Part shown: one piece after another, positions 49,321 through 57,899 of the stretch
Position numbering within the stretch: position 1 is the first letter of the stretch
How the letters are laid out: the number at the start of each line of letters is the position of its first letter
DNA from: Palsa-504 sp963739615
Lineage (GTDB): Bacteria; Actinomycetota; Actinomycetes; Streptosporangiales; Streptosporangiaceae
NCBI GenBank assembly: GCA_963739615.1
Contig: CAVUBD010000013.1
Coordinates: forward strand, 248,001-312,000
Length of the DNA: 64,000 nt
Direction of reading: 5' to 3'
Made by a program: the position numbers and the translations under genes
Notes under the pieces: model-generated
The model's input: only the letters and a program-made list of their open reading frames with translations
Databases searched by the model: none
What the model was told of the DNA's origin: nothing

Positions 49321-49648
49321 TCAAGGTTGCGGGGAATTCGAGGGTCCGAGCCCGGCCAGCACGCACTGGGGCCGGCCGCGCAGCGAGAACCTGGTCGTTG
49401 GACTTGAACGCCGTCTGGCAGAACGCCCGTGCCGTCGATCCGCAGTAGTGCAGGGTGGAACCGCCGGTGGAACTCGGCAGGGTGACGTTCACGCAGCCAT
49501 GACCCGAAGCCCCGTAGGTGTCATGAGCCAGCGCGCCCCAGACGCCCAGGCCGCCGAGTACGAGGATGAACGCCACGCCAATGATCGCGAAGGTGCGCTT
49601 TTGCCGTGCCGTCAGCGACCCCGCCCGCGGGTTGGTCTTGGCATACAT
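49321..49648 (-). pseudogene. Small membrane protein, C-terminal frameshift
   Basis: The N-terminal part (QKRTFAIIGVAFILVLGGLG) is a membrane helix, followed by an extracellular region with CVNVTLPSSTGG and a second Cys pair in YCGSTARAFCQTAFKSNDQ. Just after this, near 49388-49396, coding appears to shift: the other frame reads FSLRGRPQCVLAGLGPSNS then PQP and a stop at 49321, while the open frame runs on antisense through dtd. I infer one small indel in an otherwise intact gene. Family unknown. Confidence 0.6.
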
Positions 49649-49728
49649 GAATGCCCAGTGTAGAGGCCAGGCCCAGATGCCCTAGTGTTAGCGTCAATTC
49701 GAGCCGGAATGGCCATGGGGAGGTAGAA

Positions 49729-49878
49729 ATGGTGACCCGTGACGCGCCCTGGCTGCCCGGCACACCCAGCTGGGTAGACGTCACGGTCGACGACATGCCG
49801 AAGGCCATCGCCTTCTACCAGGCCCTGTTCGGCTGGGACATCGAATCGGGCGGCCCGGAGAGCGGCGGTTACTCGTGA
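49729..49878 (+). pseudogene. VOC/glyoxalase-fold protein, 5' fragment
   Basis: GGAGG five bases ahead of the ATG starts MVTRDAPWLPGTPSWVDVTV, DDMPKAIAFYQALFGWDIES, then GGYS and a stop. This is the first beta-alpha module of a VOC-fold protein (usually two modules, 120-260 residues). The text ends where the RraA remnant on the other strand begins, at a deletion junction near 49876. Non-functional. Confidence 0.8.
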
Positions 49879-50208
49879 CCAGGCCCCGGACCCCGCGCGC
49901 GGTCAGCGAGGTCGCCAGCAGCTCGCCGAACATCCCGTCCGTGGACGGCGAAGCCGTCGTCACCACCAGCAGGTCCCGGCCTGGCATTGCTCGGCCGCCG
50001 CGTGGATCATGAGGTTGTCGCCGGGCCAGCACAGCGCGGTCACCGCGGTTCCGCCGACCCGGATGCCGTCCTGAATGGGGCGCAGGCCCGGCCCGAGGTA
50101 CCCGGCCCGGCCGATCGCCTCGTGTACGGTAGCCACGCCGAGTTCGGCCAGCTGGTCCACGACCGTCAGGTCCGCGCGGGCCACCCCGGTGACGATTACA
50201 TGGCGCAT
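49879..50208 (-). pseudogene. RraA/HMG aldolase-like, truncated and frameshifted
   Basis: VVDQLAELGVATVHEAIGRA, GYLGPGLRPIQDGIRVGG and WPGDNLMIHAAAEQC form the N-terminal half of an RraA-fold protein. A frameshift near 49985 separates this from LLVVTTASPSTDGMFGELLA and TSLTARGVRGLVT in another frame. The text then ends abruptly at the VOC fragment junction, losing the Arg-Asp substrate-binding motif. The original start (ATG 50208) is present. Confidence 0.75.
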
Positions 50209-50356
50209 TAGCTCAGCCCCTCCGTGGTATCGAGCGGTGCTGTCATATCCGGTGCTGTCATATCAAGCAGGGCTATCTGCAACAAAATTGTCAACAATCC
50301 GCGATGACAGCCAGGGAACTCAAGCGCGCGGTGCGCTCCGGTGTCTCGGAAGCGGG

Positions 50357-51031
50357 CTAAGACGTAAGCCTGATGGCACTCGGTGCCCGGCCCGCTCGGG
50401 AGGAGATGCGCCGCGGGTGCTGCCGTGGCTGATGAGCCCGCGAGTCGGCGCGGGTCTGGCCGGGGCGGGGGCCGGGGGGAACGGGATCATGGCCGGTGCC
50501 GCCGCGCTGCCCGGCTTCGAGGGCGTGGCCGGCCTGCCCCGGCCGGGGCGGCAGCTGCCTGCCAGAGGACCCCTGATCCCAGGAGGCGAACACCGCGCAC
50601 CCGATGATGGCGAGCGCCGTGAATACGCCGGAGACGAACAGGAACACTATCAGGCCGGCCCAGGGAGGGGGGCCTGGGCCGCCTGGATCGGGACCACCGA
50701 AGAGCAGGCCAGCCCCCATGGCGGCGGCGGCGATGAGCAGGCAGCCGCCCGCCGCGACGGGCGCCGCGGCCCGCGGCCGGCGGCGGGCCGGGGTGGGCGG
50801 GCGGGCCGGGCCGGCTGCGGCCGGGGCAGGCGGAATGTCGGCGGTGAGCGCGGCCAGGTCGGCGCAGGTCCGCGCGGTGAGCGCCTGGCCCGTCCGCGCG
50901 TCGAGTTCGTCCCTGGTCAGCCGGCCGTGCACGAACGCGGTCTTCAGCAAGTCGATCACCTGCTCGCGGTCGGCATGGCCCGCCCTGAGCCGGCCACGGC
51001 CCGCCGCTGCCGGGTCTTGCGGTCCTGTCAT
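50357..51031 (-). CDS. DUF1707 (SHOCT-like) membrane protein
   Basis: The 224-residue protein begins with a DUF1707 domain: LRAGHADREQVIDLLKTAFV, then HGRLTRDELDARTGQALTAR and TCADLAALTADIP. An Ala/Pro linker and two membrane helices follow (VAAGGCLLIAAAAMGAGLLF and AGLIVFLFVSGVFTALAIIG), then a Pro/Arg-rich tail. GGAGG eight bases before the ATG at 51031 fixes the start. DUF1707 proteins are common in actinomycetes and of unknown function, possibly regulatory. The tail beyond residue 165 is low complexity and might reflect a frameshift. Confidence 0.82.
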   Translation of the reverse strand: MTGPQDPAAAGRGRLRAGHADREQVIDLLKTAFVHGRLTRDELDARTGQALTARTCADLAALTADIPPAPAAAGPARPPTPARRRPRAAAPVAAGGCLLIAAAAMGAGLLFGGPDPGGPGPPPWAGLIVFLFVSGVFTALAIIGCAVFASWDQGSSGRQLPPRPGQAGHALEAGQRGGTGHDPVPPGPRPGQTRADSRAHQPRQHPRRISSRAGRAPSAIRLTS

Positions 51032-51149
51032 CACCGGCACCTCCCCCCGCTCGCACAAAGCAGGTAAAGCGTAGCGCGGGCAGCTCCCTAGGGTCATGCG
51101 CCAGGGTCCGTGTCCGGCGGGCGGTCGGGCCCGCAGCCGAAGACCAGGC

Positions 51150-52310
51150 CTAGCCGGCCCGCGGGTGAGCGACCTGGCCGAGGAACAGCGGCAGGCCATC
51201 CGCGGTGTCGATGATCGCGAACAGGAACGGCCGGTCGACGACCATCGTCACCGCCGGGGGCAGCCGGAGTACGGCCGACGCCCTCATGATGACCGCGGTG
51301 GCGGCCGCGGCTTCGGTGCCGTGCTCATCCACGTCGATGTACGCCTTGTGCGCGACCGCGCTTATCAGCAGCCGTGCGGCCTCGGTGATGCCGCTGAAGT
51401 CGGCGCGCTCGCCGAACGCCTCGCTCACGCCCAGCCGCCGCAGGGCCGGTATGAGGTCGAATCCTGACTCGAGCCGGAACCTGGGTATGGACAGGGTGAC
51501 CTGGTGCGTGGCCGTCCCCGCGAGCAGGCCGGCCAGGGCCGCCGCGCCGATCTTCGGCTGCAGCGCCGCCAGCGGCCCGTCGGGCAGCAGGACCGCCATC
51601 GCCAGGCTGGTGCCACGGTAGGGCAGCAAGACGGCCCGGTACCCCTCGCCGCGCAGGTAAGCGCGCGCCGCGGTCCCGTGCATCGTCGGCACGGTCATAC
51701 CCGGACGGTCAGGACCGTCCGGGTAGAACGGCGCGTCGCTGGTCGCGGACTCGGGGAACGGGTCCCTCCACGCGGCCTTCAGGTACACCGCGCTGGCCAG
51801 CACCAGCCGGGTCGCCGACCCGATGGTGCCAGCTGACAGCAAGTCGGTGATCTTTCCCTCGGTCTGCTCGGCGATCACACGGTTGATCTCGGCCCGCACC
51901 GCGTCGGGCGCGACCGCGAAATCGGCGCCGGCGAGCGTAGCCGCGGCCTCGGCCAGGCGGGCGGTGAACTCGGGCCGCAACGGCAGCCCGGACTGCACCC
52001 ATACGGTGTTCGGTACCCGGAACGTCACCGACTCGCCGGTAGCCACCCCGCGCAGCATGGCCGACAGCGAGCGCAGCACGTCCGCCGCCGCCTCAGGCGA
52101 TGAGCCCAGGTGCAGCGCGCGGGCCAGTTCCGCCGCCGTTTCGCCGCGCGCTCCGCACCTGGCCATCAGCAGGGCGCTGACCACGCTCACCGGGGAGAAA
52201 ACCGTGTCGGTGGCGTCGGCGGCCAGCACCTGGTACAGGTCGGTGCCGAACGCGTCGTCGGCCGCCGCGACCGTCCGGGACGCGCCCGCTGAGACCGGTT
52301 TGCTCGGCAT
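51150..52310 (-). CDS. Serpin-type protease inhibitor
   Basis: The 386-residue serpin is unusually complete for a bacterium. It has FSPVSVVSALLMARCGARGE near the start, ASAVYLKAAWRDPF, LSIPRFRLESGFDLIPALRR and RPFLFAIID near the end. The reactive-loop hinge DEHGTEAAAATAV has the small-residue run expected of an inhibitory serpin. Counting from the hinge, P1-P1' falls near Ser-Ala in MRASAVLRL, with basic Arg two residues before. No signal peptide is evident, suggesting an intracellular inhibitor. Target protease unknown. Confidence 0.92.
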   Translation of the reverse strand: MPSKPVSAGASRTVAAADDAFGTDLYQVLAADATDTVFSPVSVVSALLMARCGARGETAAELARALHLGSSPEAAADVLRSLSAMLRGVATGESVTFRVPNTVWVQSGLPLRPEFTARLAEAAATLAGADFAVAPDAVRAEINRVIAEQTEGKITDLLSAGTIGSATRLVLASAVYLKAAWRDPFPESATSDAPFYPDGPDRPGMTVPTMHGTAARAYLRGEGYRAVLLPYRGTSLAMAVLLPDGPLAALQPKIGAAALAGLLAGTATHQVTLSIPRFRLESGFDLIPALRRLGVSEAFGERADFSGITEAARLLISAVAHKAYIDVDEHGTEAAAATAVIMRASAVLRLPPAVTMVVDRPFLFAIIDTADGLPLFLGQVAHPRAG

Positions 52311-52405
52311 GGTCTGTTGCCCCTTCCCGCTTACTATCCGATCACACCGCAGGAACCCAGTGCCGCGCGCCCACGGGGAAACGCGCGCCCACGGAGAAAT
52401 AGGCT

Positions 52406-53338
52406 GTGAGCGGCGGCGGCTGGCGTGCCACCATGGGCGGCATGTGCTGGTTCACGACCGGGGTGGTCGATGAATTCCTGGCCGAGGCCGGGGCGTTCCT
52501 GCGTGCGCAGCGCGCGCGTAACACCGTCATCCTGACCGTGACGGAGAACTTCCGGGTCAACGGGCGCACGCCCGGCGGCGGCCAGCCCGGCGGGGGCCAG
52601 CCCGGCCGGGACGAGCCGGTGTTCGGCTGGTGGCGGCCCGAGGCCGGCCCGAACCTGGTCCGCGGAGCGTTCAAGCACACGCCAGGCTTCCCGGTCATGC
52701 TCACCCACCTGAGCGAGCAGGCCGCGGCGGAGCTTGCCGGCGCCCTCGCCCAGACCAGGCGCCCGATCAAGGGCATTAACGCCGAAGCCGATGGTGCGGG
52801 AGCCTTCGCCGGCGCGTGGCAGCACCACACCGGGGCCGCCGCGAAGGTTCACCGCCGCATGCGCCTGTTCGTGCTCGGCGAACTCCTCCCGCCGCAGCCA
52901 GGCCCCGAGGGGACGCCGAGACTGGCGGCTGAGCGGGACCGGAACCTGCTGATCGAGTGGTTCAGCGCGTTCACCCGCGAGGTCGGCGACCCGGACACGC
53001 ACGATCATGCGGCCGCCGTGGACGAACGGGTCAGCTACGGCGGCATCGTCGTCTGGGAGGCGGGCGGTGCCCCGGTCTCGATCGCCGGCCGGTCGCGCAT
53101 CGTGGCCGGGATGGCGCGCGTCGGTCCCGTCTATACGCCTCCCGCGCTGCGCGGACGAGGATACGCAGGCGGCGCGACCGTGGCCGTGAGCCAGGCCGCG
53201 CTGGATGCCGGGGCCAGCGAGGTCGTGCTCTACACTGACCTGGCCAACCCCACGAGTAATGCCCTGTACCAGCGTCTCGGCTACCGCCCGGTGGAAGATC
53301 GCCTGGTCCTGTCCTTCGAGCCCACGGTCACCTCCTGA
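52406..53338 (+). CDS. GNAT-family acetyltransferase, two-part
   Basis: The 310-residue protein has an N-terminal region typical of a group of actinobacterial acetyltransferases (VILTVTENFRVNG, WWRPEAGPNLVRGAFKHTPG). The C-terminal GNAT fold follows: acetyl-CoA loop YTPPALRGRGYAGGATVAVS and the final ANPTSNALYQRLGYRPVEDR. A Gly/Gln/Pro repeat sits between the two N-terminal segments. The start may be GTG 52406 or ATG 52442, and I take the longer. Substrate is unknown. It is divergent from the serpin gene. Confidence 0.85.
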   Translation: MSGGGWRATMGGMCWFTTGVVDEFLAEAGAFLRAQRARNTVILTVTENFRVNGRTPGGGQPGGGQPGRDEPVFGWWRPEAGPNLVRGAFKHTPGFPVMLTHLSEQAAAELAGALAQTRRPIKGINAEADGAGAFAGAWQHHTGAAAKVHRRMRLFVLGELLPPQPGPEGTPRLAAERDRNLLIEWFSAFTREVGDPDTHDHAAAVDERVSYGGIVVWEAGGAPVSIAGRSRIVAGMARVGPVYTPPALRGRGYAGGATVAVSQAALDAGASEVVLYTDLANPTSNALYQRLGYRPVEDRLVLSFEPTVTS

Positions 53339-53386
53339 CTCCCAGGCGGTTGAAGCCAAGCCGGCGGAGTCGGTTACGCTTCAGCG

Positions 53387-53476
53387 GTGAGCGGACTCGA
53401 GGACTTTGCCCGGCTGGTCGAGGGTGATCATGGCCTGGTCGAGCTAGCCGGACCCGCTGGCACAATGCTGTGGTGA
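53387..53476 (+). pseudogene. PPOX/F420-type oxidoreductase, 5' fragment
   Basis: GTG-led frame MSGLEDFARLVEGDHGLVEL then AGPAGTMLW and stop. The first 17 residues match the usual start of pyridoxamine-oxidase-fold F420 enzymes (from memory). The remaining 120 or so residues are missing. It overlaps the Tex start, so its DNA may now supply the Tex promoter or leader. Confidence 0.45.
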
Positions 53477-55878
53477 CGCAGATACAAACAGGGGACCACC
53501 CGGCCCCGTCAGTGGAGCAGCGGATCGCCGACGAGCTCGGCGTGGCCGTCCGGCAGGTCAGTGCCGCGGTGGAGTTGCTCGACGGCGGCGCCACCGTGCC
53601 GTTCATCGCCAGGTACCGCAAGGAAGTCACCGGCACGCTCGACGACGCGCAGTTGCGCACGCTCGAGGAGCGGCTGCGCTACCTGCGCGAACTTGACGAG
53701 CGCCGGGAGGCGATCCGCAAAGAGATCCAGTCCCAGGGCAAGCTCACCGACGAGCTCGCCGAGCAGATCCGCGCCGCCGACTCCAAGTCGCGGCTGGAGG
53801 ATCTCTACCTGCCCTATAAGCCGAAAAGGCGTACCAAGGCCCAGATCGCGCGCGAAGCAGGACTGGAGCCGCTCGCCGGCGCGCTGCTGAGCGACCCAGG
53901 CAAGGACCCGCGCCAAGAGGCCGAAGCCTTCGTCGACACGGAAAAGGGCGTCCCGGACGCCGCCGCCGCCCTCGACGGCGCCCGCGCCATCTTGGTCGAG
54001 CGTTTCGCCGAGGACGCGGACCTGCTCGGCGAGCTGCGCGAGGCGATGGCCGCGCGCGGCACGCTGAGCTCGAAGGTCCGCGAGGGCCAGGAGCAAAAAG
54101 GCGCGAAGTTCGCGGACTACTTCGAGTTCAGCGAGCCGTTCGCGCGGCTGCCCTCGCACCGCATCCTCGCCTTGTTCCGCGGCGAGAAGGAGGAGATCCT
54201 CGACCTGACGCTGGCCCCGGGCGCCGACGACGCCGAGAACGAGGCGCGCATCGCCGAGCGCTTCGGGATCCGGGATCAAGGCCGCCCGGCCGATCCGTGG
54301 CTGACCGCCACCGTCCACTGGGCCTGGCGCACCCGCATCCTGGTGCACCTGAGCGTCGACATCCGGGTTCGCCTCTGGCAGGCGGCGCAGGACGAGGCGG
54401 TCCGCGTGTTCGCCGCCAACCTGCGCGACCTGCTGCTGGCGGCGCCGGCCGGCGCACGGACCACGATCGGCCTCGACCCGGGTTTCCGGACCGGCGTCAA
54501 GGTGGCCGTCACCGACAAAACCGGCAAGGCGCTCGGCACCGCCACGATCTATCCGCACGAGCCGCACCGCCGCTGGGACGAGGCCATCGACGTCGTCGCG
54601 AAGCTGGCTGAGCAGCACCAGGCCGAGCTGATCGCGATCGGCAACGGCACGGCCTCGCGGGAGACCGACCGGCTGGCCACGGAGCTGATCAAGCGGCATC
54701 CCGAGCTCAAGCTCACCAAGGTGGTGGTCTCCGAGGCGGGCGCCAGCGTCTACTCCGCTTCTGCTTACGCCTCGCAGGAACTGCCAGGGATGGACGTCTC
54801 GCTCCGCGGCGCGGTGTCGATCGCGCGGCGGCTGCAGGATCCGCTGGCTGAGCTGGTCAAGATCGACCCGAAATCCATCGGCGTCGGCCAGTACCAGCAC
54901 GACGTGGCCGAGGGCAAGCTGTCGCACTCGCTGGATGCCGTGGTCGAAGACTGCGTCAACTCGGTCGGCGTGGACCTGAACACGGCCTCGCAGCCGCTGC
55001 TGGCCCGGGTGTCGGGCATCACCCCGGGCCTGGCCACCGCGATCGTGGCCCGGCGCGATGCCGAGGGACCGTTCCGGACCCGCCAGCAGCTCATGGGGGT
55101 ACCCCGGCTGGGCCCGAAGGCCTTCGAGCAGTGCGCCGGGTTCCTGCGGATCCGCGGTGGCGACGACCCGCTCGACGCCTCGGGCGTGCATCCCGAGGCC
55201 TACCCGGTGGTGCGCCGCATCCTGGCCGCGACCGGCAGCGCCGCGGGCGACCTGATCGGTAGTAGCGCCGTGCTGCGCACGCTGAAGCCCGATCAGTTCA
55301 CCGACGACCGTTTCGGGCTCCCGACCGTCACCGACATCCTGCGTGAGCTGGAGAAGCCAGGCCGCGACCCCCGCCCCGCGTTCGCCACCGCGACGTTCGC
55401 CGAGGGGGTGGAAAAACTCGCGGACCTGGAACCAGGCATGCTGCTCGAGGGCGTGGTCACCAACGTGGCCGCGTTCGGCGCGTTCGTGGACGTCGGCGTG
55501 CATCAGGACGGCCTGGTGCACGTGTCCGCCATGTCACGGAACTTCGTCTCCGATCCGCACTCGGTGGTCAAGTCCGGCGACGTGGTGCGGGTCAAGGTCC
55601 TGTCCGTCGACGTCCCAAGGAACCGGATCTCGCTGACGCTCCGCCTGGACGACGACGCCCCGCGCCCGGCGGGCGGCCGCGAGCGGGCCGAGGATCGCAC
55701 CCCCCGCCCGTCAGGCAAATCTGGCCGAACGGGCCCTGGTTCACCTAGCCAGCCACCTGGGCGCGGTTCCGGCGGCCGCGCCGGAGGCAGCGACGGCGCC
55801 CTGGCCGACGCGCTGCGCCGGGCCGGCCTGGCCCCCAAGCCTGCGCAGACTCGCGACGACCGCCGCGGCCGCCGCTAA
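53470..55878 (+). CDS. Tex-family transcription accessory protein
   Basis: Tex/YhgF proteins bind nucleic acid and are linked to transcription and toxin or competence regulation. The 802 residues show an N-terminal helical part (YRKEVTGTLDDAQLRTLEER), a YqgF-like domain (TIGLDPGFRTGVKVAVTDKT), a helix-hairpin-helix region (NTASQPLLARVSGITPGLA) and an S1 RNA-binding domain (GMLLEGVVTNVAAFGAFVDV, then VHQDGLVHVSAM). A basic Pro/Gly-rich tail of about 70 residues is extra. The start is GTG 53470 or the next GTG 53473. Confidence 0.93.
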   Translation: MVTQIQTGDHPAPSVEQRIADELGVAVRQVSAAVELLDGGATVPFIARYRKEVTGTLDDAQLRTLEERLRYLRELDERREAIRKEIQSQGKLTDELAEQIRAADSKSRLEDLYLPYKPKRRTKAQIAREAGLEPLAGALLSDPGKDPRQEAEAFVDTEKGVPDAAAALDGARAILVERFAEDADLLGELREAMAARGTLSSKVREGQEQKGAKFADYFEFSEPFARLPSHRILALFRGEKEEILDLTLAPGADDAENEARIAERFGIRDQGRPADPWLTATVHWAWRTRILVHLSVDIRVRLWQAAQDEAVRVFAANLRDLLLAAPAGARTTIGLDPGFRTGVKVAVTDKTGKALGTATIYPHEPHRRWDEAIDVVAKLAEQHQAELIAIGNGTASRETDRLATELIKRHPELKLTKVVVSEAGASVYSASAYASQELPGMDVSLRGAVSIARRLQDPLAELVKIDPKSIGVGQYQHDVAEGKLSHSLDAVVEDCVNSVGVDLNTASQPLLARVSGITPGLATAIVARRDAEGPFRTRQQLMGVPRLGPKAFEQCAGFLRIRGGDDPLDASGVHPEAYPVVRRILAATGSAAGDLIGSSAVLRTLKPDQFTDDRFGLPTVTDILRELEKPGRDPRPAFATATFAEGVEKLADLEPGMLLEGVVTNVAAFGAFVDVGVHQDGLVHVSAMSRNFVSDPHSVVKSGDVVRVKVLSVDVPRNRISLTLRLDDDAPRPAGGRERAEDRTPRPSGKSGRTGPGSPSQPPGRGSGGRAGGSDGALADALRRAGLAPKPAQTRDDRRGRR

Positions 55879-55929
55879 CCTTCCGATAGCATCGGGTAAC
55901 CAGTTCTTCCCACCATCTAGGAGTAGACC

Positions 55930-57894
55930 GTGTCCAGCCAGCAGCGTCGTATCACCCTCGCAGGTCGCGAGCATGTGGTCGAGGCTGGCACGACGGCGGG
56001 CGCGGCGCTGCCGGCCGGCGGTTCCGCCATCGCCGCGCGGGTCAACGGCGAGCTGCGCGATCTCGCGTACCAGGTCGCCGATGGCGACGTCGTCGAGCCG
56101 GTGGAGATCGCCAGCGACGACGGCAGGTACATCTTGCGGCACTCCACCGCCCACGTCATGGCGCAGGCCGTGCAGGACCTGTTCCCCGCGGCGAGGCTTG
56201 GCATCGGGCCGCCGATCGAGAACGGGTTCTACTACGACTTCGACGTGGCGGAACCGTTCGGCCCCGATGACCTGAAGGCGATCGAGGGCCGGATGCGCCA
56301 GATCGTCAAGCAGGGGCAGCTGTTCTCCCGGCGCGTGGTGACCGACGCCCAAGCCAGGTCCGAGCTCGCCGCCGAGCCGTTCAAGCTGGAGCTGATCGGC
56401 CTCAAGGGCCGCCCCGCCGACGATGACGGCGAATCGGTGGAGGTCGGCGGCAGCGAGCTGACCATCTACGACAACCTGGATCCGGCCAGCGGCGAGCTGT
56501 GCTGGAAGGACCTGTGCCGCGGCCCGCACCTGCCGACCACGAGGAACATCCCGGCGTTCAAGCTGATGCGCAGCAGCGGCGCCTACTGGCGGGGCAGTGA
56601 GAAGAACCCGCAGCTGCAGCGGATCTACGGCACCGCCTGGGAGTCGCGGGACTCCCAGGACGAGTACGTGAAGCTGCTCCAGGAGGCCGAGAAGCGAGAT
56701 CACCGCAGGCTCGGCGCCGAGCTTGACCTGTTCTCGTTCCCGACCGAGATCGGCAGCGGCCTGCCGGTGTTCCACCCCAAGGGCGGCACGATCAGGCGCG
56801 TGATGGAGGACTACTCGCGGCGCCGTCACGAGGAAGCCGGGTACGAGTTCGTCAACACCCCGCACGTGACCAAGGAAGATTTGTTCATCACCTCCGGGCA
56901 CCTGGAGTGGTACTCCGGCGGCATGTTCCCGCCCATGGAGCTGGACGGGGTCACCTACTACAACAAGCCGATGAACTGCCCGATGCACATCCTGATCTAC
57001 GCCTCGCGCGGGCGTTCCTACCGGGAGCTGCCGCTGCGGCTGTTCGAGTTCGGGACCGTCTACCGGTACGAGAAGTCCGGCGTGGTGCACGGCCTGACCC
57101 GGGCCCGCGGCTTCACCCAGGACGACTCGCATATCTTCTGCACCCCCGAGCAACTGGAAGACGAGCTGGCCTCGCTGCTGGAGTTCGTGGTCGGGCTGCT
57201 GCGCGACTTCGGCCTGACCGAGTTCGAGGCGGAGCTGTCGACCCGGCCGGAGAAGTACGTCGGCCAGCCGGAGGAGTGGGCCGCCGCCGAAGCCGCGCTC
57301 AAGCACGCGCTGGACGTGTCCGGGCTGCCTTACATGATCGCCGAGGGCGAGGGCGCCTTCTACGCGCCCAAGATCGACGTGCACGTCAAGGACGCGATCG
57401 GGCGGCGCTGGCAGCTGTCGACCCTCCAGGTTGACTTCCAGGAGCCGGGCCGGTTCGGCATCGAGTACCAGGCCGCCGACGGCACGCGGCAGCGGCCGTA
57501 CATGATCCACCGGGCGCTGTTCGGGTCGATCGAGCGGTTCTTCGGGATCCTGGTCGAGCACTACGCAGGCGCGTTCCCGCCCTGGCTCGCGCCGGTCCAG
57601 GCGGTCGGCATCCCGATCTCGGACGCGCACGTGCCCTACCTGGAGAAGGTCGCGGCGAGCCTGCGCGAGCAGGGCATCAGGGTCGAGGTCGACGCTAGCG
57701 ATGACCGGATGCAGAAGAAGATCAGGACCGCGCAACGGCAGAAGGTCCCGTTCATGCTGATCGCGGGCGACGACGACGTGGCCAAGGACGCCGTGTCGTT
57801 CCGGTACAGGGACGGGTCGCAGAAGAACGGCGTCTCGGTCGCGGACGCCGTCGCGGAGATCATCACCGCCGTGCGCGACCGCGTCCAGGTGTAA
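55930..57894 (+). CDS. thrS: Threonyl-tRNA synthetase
   Basis: ThrRS charges tRNA-Thr and edits Ser. The 654 residues include a TGS domain, the editing site His pair in HSTAHVMAQAV, GLPVFHPKGGTIRRV (motif 1 region), the catalytic Cys in PMNCPMHILIY, class II motif 2 FRYEKSG-like YRYEKSGVVHGLTRARGF, motif 3 and the C-terminal anticodon-binding domain. The GTG at 55930 has AGGAG six bases upstream. It is the first gene of the phospholipid/mannoside block and is followed five bases later by a HIT gene. Confidence 0.96.
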   Translation: MSSQQRRITLAGREHVVEAGTTAGAALPAGGSAIAARVNGELRDLAYQVADGDVVEPVEIASDDGRYILRHSTAHVMAQAVQDLFPAARLGIGPPIENGFYYDFDVAEPFGPDDLKAIEGRMRQIVKQGQLFSRRVVTDAQARSELAAEPFKLELIGLKGRPADDDGESVEVGGSELTIYDNLDPASGELCWKDLCRGPHLPTTRNIPAFKLMRSSGAYWRGSEKNPQLQRIYGTAWESRDSQDEYVKLLQEAEKRDHRRLGAELDLFSFPTEIGSGLPVFHPKGGTIRRVMEDYSRRRHEEAGYEFVNTPHVTKEDLFITSGHLEWYSGGMFPPMELDGVTYYNKPMNCPMHILIYASRGRSYRELPLRLFEFGTVYRYEKSGVVHGLTRARGFTQDDSHIFCTPEQLEDELASLLEFVVGLLRDFGLTEFEAELSTRPEKYVGQPEEWAAAEAALKHALDVSGLPYMIAEGEGAFYAPKIDVHVKDAIGRRWQLSTLQVDFQEPGRFGIEYQAADGTRQRPYMIHRALFGSIERFFGILVEHYAGAFPPWLAPVQAVGIPISDAHVPYLEKVAASLREQGIRVEVDASDDRMQKKIRTAQRQKVPFMLIAGDDDVAKDAVSFRYRDGSQKNGVSVADAVAEIITAVRDRVQV

Positions 57895-57899
57895 CCCCC

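Noticed and set aside
53509..55521. 670-residue frame antisense to tex
   Set aside because: Long only because GC-rich codons rarely give stops on the complement; no protein-like features.
55741..57735. 664-residue open frame antisense to thrS and the end of tex
   Set aside because: It lies opposite well-supported thrS; Asp/Arg/Val-rich text is typical of the antisense of GC-rich coding DNA and shows no domain.
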